Assembly (NCBI RefSeq): GCF_900187645.1
Contig: NZ_FYEE01000005.1
Coordinates: forward strand, 372,001 to 436,000
Direction of reading: 5' to 3'
Length of the DNA: 64,000 bases
From: Pseudomonas sp. Irchel 3E20
GTDB taxonomy: Bacteria; Pseudomonadota; Gammaproteobacteria; Pseudomonadales; Pseudomonadaceae
The stretch's first letter is position 1. Every line of letters begins with the position of its first letter. A program made the translations under genes and the position numbers. This document shows, one piece after another, positions 60,563 to 64,000 of the stretch. The notes beneath the pieces were generated by a model that made no database searches, was not told where the DNA came from, and saw nothing but the letters and a program-made list of their open reading frames with translations.

Positions 60563-61156
60563 ATGTTGCTGATGATCGACAACTACGACTCCTTTACCTA
60601 CAACGTTGTGCAGTACCTGGGCGAATTGGGTGCCGAGGTAAAAGTCGTGCGCAACGACGAGCTGACCATCGCTCAAATCCAAGCCCTCAACCCTGAACGC
60701 ATCGTTGTCTCCCCGGGCCCCTGCACCCCGACCGAAGCGGGCGTGTCCATCGAAGCTATCAAGCACTTTGCTGGCAAGTTGCCAATACTGGGTGTGTGCC
60801 TGGGCCATCAGTCTATTGGCCAGGCCTTTGGCGGCGATGTAGTCCGTGCCCGACAGGTGATGCACGGTAAGACTAGCCCGGTATTTCACGAGGACAAGGG
60901 TGTGTTCGCCGGCCTGAACCATCCGCTGACGGTTACCCGTTACCACTCCCTGATCGTCAAGCGCGAAAGCTTGCCTGACTGCCTGGAAGTGACCGCGTGG
61001 ACCCAGCACGACGACGGCACCGTCGACGAGATCATGGGCTTGCGCCACAAAACGCTGAACATCGAGGGTGTGCAATTTCACCCCGAGTCGATTCTTACCG
61101 AGCAGGGCCACGAACTGTTCGCCAACTTTTTGAAGCAAAGCGGCGGCACGCGCTAA
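60563..61156 (+). CDS. trpG: Anthranilate synthase component II TrpG
   Basis: 197 residues, class I glutamine amidotransferase. Nucleophile Cys79 in [15 protein letters not shown] and the His-Glu pair in [13 protein letters not shown] are intact, and the oxyanion block [11 protein letters not shown] is present. It delivers ammonia to TrpE. GAGG is 11 bases before the ATG. First gene of trpGDC. Confidence 0.97.
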   Translation: MLLMIDNYDSFTYNVVQYLGELGAEVKVVRNDELTIAQIQALNPERIVVSPGPCTPTEAGVSIEAIKHFAGKLPILGVCLGHQSIGQAFGGDVVRARQVMHGKTSPVFHEDKGVFAGLNHPLTVTRYHSLIVKRESLPDCLEVTAWTQHDDGTVDEIMGLRHKTLNIEGVQFHPESILTEQGHELFANFLKQSGGTR

Positions 61157-61165
61157 GGACTTTCC

Positions 61166-62215
61166 ATGGATATCAAGACTGCCCTGAGCCGTATCGTCGG
61201 CCACCTGGACCTGAGCACCGATGAGATGCGCGATGTGATGCGCGAAATCATGACCGGGCAATGCTCCGACGCCCAGATCGGCGCTTTTATGATGGCCATG
61301 CGCATGAAGAGCGAGAGCATCGACGAAATCGTCGGCGCGGTCTCGGTGATGCGCGAGTTGGCGGACAAGGTCGAACTCAAGACCCTCGACGGTGTGGTCG
61401 ATGTGGTGGGCACCGGCGGTGACGGTGCGAACATCTTCAACGTGTCCACTGCCTCCTCCTTTGTGGTGGCGGCCGCTGGCTGCACCGTGGCCAAGCACGG
61501 CAACCGTGCGGTGTCGGGCAAGAGCGGCAGTGCCGACCTGCTGGAAGCGGCCGGGATCTACCTGAACCTGACGCCGGTGCAGGTGGCACGCTGCATCGAT
61601 AACGTGGGCATCGGCTTCATGTTCGCCCAATGCCATCATGGCGCAATGAAGCACGCCGCCGCGCCGCGCCGCGACCTGGGCCTGCGCACCCTGTTCAACA
61701 TGCTTGGCCCGCTTACGAATCCGGCTGGCGTGAAACATCAGGTGGTCGGGGTGTTCACCCAGGCTTTGTGCCGGCCGTTGGCTGAAGTCTTGCAACGCCT
61801 GGGCAGCAAGCATGTGCTGGTGGTGCACTCCCAGGATGGCCTGGACGAATTCAGCCTCGCCGCGCCCACCTTCGTGGCCGAGCTGAAAGATGACGTCATA
61901 ACTGAATACTGGGTGCAGCCCGAGGACCTGGGTATAAAAAGCCAGAGTCTGTTCGGCCTGGTGGTGGAGAGCCCGGCGGCGTCGCTGGAGCTGATCCGCG
62001 ATGCCCTGGGGCGTCGTAAAACCGAGAACGGCCAGAAAGCCGCGGAAATGATCGTGCTCAATGCCGGTGCCGCGCTCTATGCCGCCGACCATGCCAGCAG
62101 CCTCAGAGAGGGCGTCGCCCTGGCTCATGATGCGCTGCACACCGGCCTGGCCCGGGAGAAGCTCGAAGAGTTGGGCGCGTTCACCGCCGTATTTCGCATG
62201 GAGAATGAAGGATGA
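61166..62215 (+). CDS. trpD: Anthranilate phosphoribosyltransferase TrpD
   Basis: 349 residues. It joins anthranilate to PRPP. PRPP-binding [37 protein letters not shown] and the metal-site region are typical. It begins 9 bases after trpG and overlaps trpC by 4 bases. Confidence 0.98.
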   Translation: MDIKTALSRIVGHLDLSTDEMRDVMREIMTGQCSDAQIGAFMMAMRMKSESIDEIVGAVSVMRELADKVELKTLDGVVDVVGTGGDGANIFNVSTASSFVVAAAGCTVAKHGNRAVSGKSGSADLLEAAGIYLNLTPVQVARCIDNVGIGFMFAQCHHGAMKHAAAPRRDLGLRTLFNMLGPLTNPAGVKHQVVGVFTQALCRPLAEVLQRLGSKHVLVVHSQDGLDEFSLAAPTFVAELKDDVITEYWVQPEDLGIKSQSLFGLVVESPAASLELIRDALGRRKTENGQKAAEMIVLNAGAALYAADHASSLREGVALAHDALHTGLAREKLEELGAFTAVFRMENEG

Positions 62216-63048
62216 GTGTGCCGACGGTTCTGGAAAAGATACTCGCACGCAAGGTTGAGGAAGTCGCCGAGCGCAGTGCTCGCGTCACTCTGGCCGAGTT
62301 GGAGACCCTGGCAAAAGCCGCTGATGCCCCACGTGGTTTCGCCAAGGCCTTGATGGAACAAGCCAAGCTCAAGCAACCGGCAGTGATTGCCGAAATCAAG
62401 AAGGCCTCGCCCAGCAAGGGGGTGATCCGCGAAGACTTCGTGCCGGCCGATATCGCTAAAAGCTATGAGAAGGGTGGGGCGACCTGCTTGTCGGTGCTGA
62501 CCGACGTGGATTACTTCCAAGGCGCCGATGCGTACCTGCAACAGGCGCGCGCCGCGTGCAGCCTGCCAGTGATCCGCAAGGACTTCATGATCGACCCTTA
62601 CCAGATCGTCGAAGCCCGGGCCTTGGGCGCCGATTGTGTGCTGTTGATCGTTTCCGCCCTGGATGACGTGAAAATGGCTGAGTTGGCGGCCGTGGCCAAA
62701 AGCGTCGGCCTCGACGTGCTGGTCGAGGTACACGACGGTGATGAGCTGGAGCGTGCGCTCAAGACCCTCGATACGCCGCTGGTGGGGGTTAACAACCGTA
62801 ACCTGCACACTTTTGAGGTCAACCTGGAAACCACCCTCGATTTGCTGCCGCGCATCCCCCGTGATCGCCTGGTAATTACCGAGAGCGGTATTCTCAACCG
62901 CGCCGATGTGGAGCTGATGGAAATCAGTAATGTGTACTCATTCCTGGTGGGCGAGGCGTTCATGCGCGCGCAAAGCCCGGGGGCCGAATTGCAGCGTCTG
63001 TTTTTCCCTGAACGCGGCGTGCCGGTGACCGGCTCCACCCTCGACTGA
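62212..63048 (+). CDS. trpC: Indole-3-glycerol phosphate synthase TrpC
   Basis: 278 residues, TIM barrel, monofunctional (no TrpF domain). [44 protein letters not shown] and [12 protein letters not shown] carry the catalytic Lys and Glu residues of the family. It closes the indole ring after the Amadori step made elsewhere by TrpF. Last gene of trpGDC, followed by a terminator. Confidence 0.98.
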   Translation: MSVPTVLEKILARKVEEVAERSARVTLAELETLAKAADAPRGFAKALMEQAKLKQPAVIAEIKKASPSKGVIREDFVPADIAKSYEKGGATCLSVLTDVDYFQGADAYLQQARAACSLPVIRKDFMIDPYQIVEARALGADCVLLIVSALDDVKMAELAAVAKSVGLDVLVEVHDGDELERALKTLDTPLVGVNNRNLHTFEVNLETTLDLLPRIPRDRLVITESGILNRADVELMEISNVYSFLVGEAFMRAQSPGAELQRLFFPERGVPVTGSTLD

Positions 63049-63061
63049 TCGACGACCCTTC

Positions 63062-63088
63062 AAAAAAACCGGCCCCGCCGGTTTTTTT
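63062..63088. terminator. Rho-independent terminator after trpC
   Basis: A-run, CCGGC-CCC-GCCGG stem and seven T. It ends the trpGDC transcript 14 bases after the stop. Confidence 0.92.
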
Positions 63089-63112
63089 GCATCTTGCCCA
63101 GGACTTACCGCC

Positions 63113-63814
63113 ATGACCCAGCCCCTTGCCCTGACCGTCGAAGCCGGCCTGCTCGCTGAACAGGACCTATTGGCCGCCGTGTGCGCTGGCGAACAGGAGT
63201 GTGGCCTGTTGTTCTGGCAGCCCAGCGACCGGGCGTTGGTCATGCCCCGGCGGCTGAGTCGCCTGCCCGGGTTCGCAGCGGCCAGCGAGGTATCGGCGGC
63301 CAACGGCTGGCCGGTGCTGCTGCGCGAAACCGGTGGTGAGCCGGTGCCGCAGTCGGCGGCGACGGTCAACATCGCTTTGGTCTACGCGCCGCCGCGCAGC
63401 GAAGGCGACCACGGGCGGATCGAAACCGCTTATCGGCGCCTGTGCGTCCCTATCTGCGAACTGCTGGCGGAGTTGGGCGGCGATGCGTCGTTGGGGGAGA
63501 TCGAGGGGGCCTTTTGCGACGGGCGTTTCAACGTCAACCTTGAAGGCCGGAAAATGGTCGGCACCGCGCAGCGCTGGCGCCAAAGCAAGGGCGGCCAACG
63601 TCCAGTGGGGTTGGTGCATGGGGCGTTGTTGCTCGATGACGAGCGCGAGGCGATGGTGGCAGCGGTCAACGATTTCAATGAGGCCTGTGGCCTAGAGCAA
63701 CGGGTGCGCGCCCAAAGCCATATCGCCTTGCATGAGCGCTTCGCCGCACCCCACGCCTTTGCGCGGTTGGCGGTGCTCTATCAGCAAATGCTGGCCCAGG
63801 TGATGGCCGCCTAG
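63113..63814 (+). CDS. Lipoate-protein ligase A-like protein
   Basis: 233 residues, biotin/lipoate A/B ligase fold. An early [20 protein letters not shown] aligns with the RRxSGGGxVxHD substrate loop in degenerate form, and [15 protein letters not shown] with [12 protein letters not shown] matches the catalytic-Lys and LxHGxLLL block of LplA. It could attach lipoate or octanoate; the degenerate glycine loop makes its exact activity uncertain. Its stop shares the CTAG tetranucleotide with the stop of the convergent gene. Confidence 0.75.
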   Translation: MTQPLALTVEAGLLAEQDLLAAVCAGEQECGLLFWQPSDRALVMPRRLSRLPGFAAASEVSAANGWPVLLRETGGEPVPQSAATVNIALVYAPPRSEGDHGRIETAYRRLCVPICELLAELGGDASLGEIEGAFCDGRFNVNLEGRKMVGTAQRWRQSKGGQRPVGLVHGALLLDDEREAMVAAVNDFNEACGLEQRVRAQSHIALHERFAAPHAFARLAVLYQQMLAQVMAA

Positions 63815-64000
63815 CGGGTGCCGAACACCACCATGGTTTTGCCTTTGACGCTGACCAGGTTGCGCTCTTCCAGATCCTTGAGGACGCGACCGACCATTTC
63901 CCGCGAGCACCCGACAATCCGCCCGATTTCCTGACGGGTCACCTTGATCTGCATCCCGTCAGGGTGGGTCATGGCGTCGGGCTGTTTGCACAGCTCCAGC
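63811..64000 (-). CDS. vfr: Vfr/Crp cyclic-AMP receptor protein, C-terminal part (cut by window edge)
   Basis: The last 62 codons of a CRP-family regulator run off the window. The visible part is the DNA-binding end: [20 protein letters not shown] is the helix-turn-helix recognition segment, followed by [11 protein letters not shown] and a closing [12 protein letters not shown]. The location after trpGDC matches vfr (PA0652) of P. aeruginosa. The cAMP-binding part is outside the window. Confidence 0.9.
   Translation of the reverse strand, partial: LELCKQPDAMTHPDGMQIKVTRQEIGRIVGCSREMVGRVLKDLEERNLVSVKGKTMVVFGTR

Noticed and set aside
60362..62248. 628-codon frame opposite trpG-trpD
   Set aside because: Antisense shadow; trpG and trpD carry all catalytic motifs on the other strand.

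Overview
The window is a chromosomal segment of a Pseudomonas, most likely of the P. fluorescens group. The grounds are high GC, the gene order lrp-davB-davA-pqqF / tRNA-rmcA-rpoD-dnaG-rpsU-tsaD / apaH-apaG-rsmA-pdxA-surA-lptD / agtSR-agtABCD / rpe-gph-trpE / trpGDC-vfr, and fluorescent-pseudomonad REP palindromes in intergenic gaps. No prophage, insertion sequence, CRISPR array or rRNA was seen. Nearly all of the sequence is conserved core genome.

Layout. 1-3.6 kb: two tandem acyl-CoA dehydrogenases, the first cut by the window edge, separated by a REPIN. 3.8-6.8 kb: a LysR regulator divergent from a MOSC protein and a class III aminotransferase-like protein that lacks the PLP lysine. 7.0-7.9 kb: a RelE-like toxin and XRE antitoxin pair with a palindromic operator, then a tiny YqaE/Pmp3 membrane protein. 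7.9-17.7 kb (minus strand): lrp, davB, davA, pqqF, pqqC, pqqD, pqqE, pqqH. The pqqA and pqqB genes normally found between pqqF and pqqC are absent. 17.7-26.3 kb (minus): a CAU-anticodon tRNA, rmcA (c-di-GMP turnover), rpoD, dnaG, rpsU. 26.5-30.3 kb: tsaD, plsY, folB, folK, cca. 30.4-35.9 kb (minus): the stress module spoVR-yeaH-prkA, then glpE. 35.9-43.2 kb (minus): apaH, apaG, rsmA, pdxA, surA, lptD. 43.3-45.8 kb: amgK-murU (MurNAc recycling) and a DjlA-like co-chaperone. 46-54.8 kb: a DUF3530 protein, then the agtS-agtR two-component system and the agtABCD ABC transporter. 55.1-63.8 kb: rpe-gph-trpE, the convergent autotransporter esterase estA, trpGDC, a lipoate-ligase-like protein, and the 3' end of vfr/crp.

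Functional links. DavB and DavA turn L-lysine into 5-aminovalerate, and AgtABCD/AgtSR is the family that takes up and senses 5-aminovalerate and GABA, so one window holds both production and uptake of that compound. The tryptophan branch is split into trpE and trpGDC. Each half is preceded by a short reading frame ending in the same peptide, A-R-W-R-W-R-A-stop, which fits attenuation. The leader before trpE is in frame with, and forms the last codons of, gph.

The strongest items for follow-up are the gph-fused trp leader and its copy before trpG, the pqqAB gap, the Lys-to-Gln aminotransferase, the dyad upstream of agtA, and the dyad over the LysR start codon. Many gene starts were set by hand from Shine-Dalgarno position, overlap with neighbours and family length.
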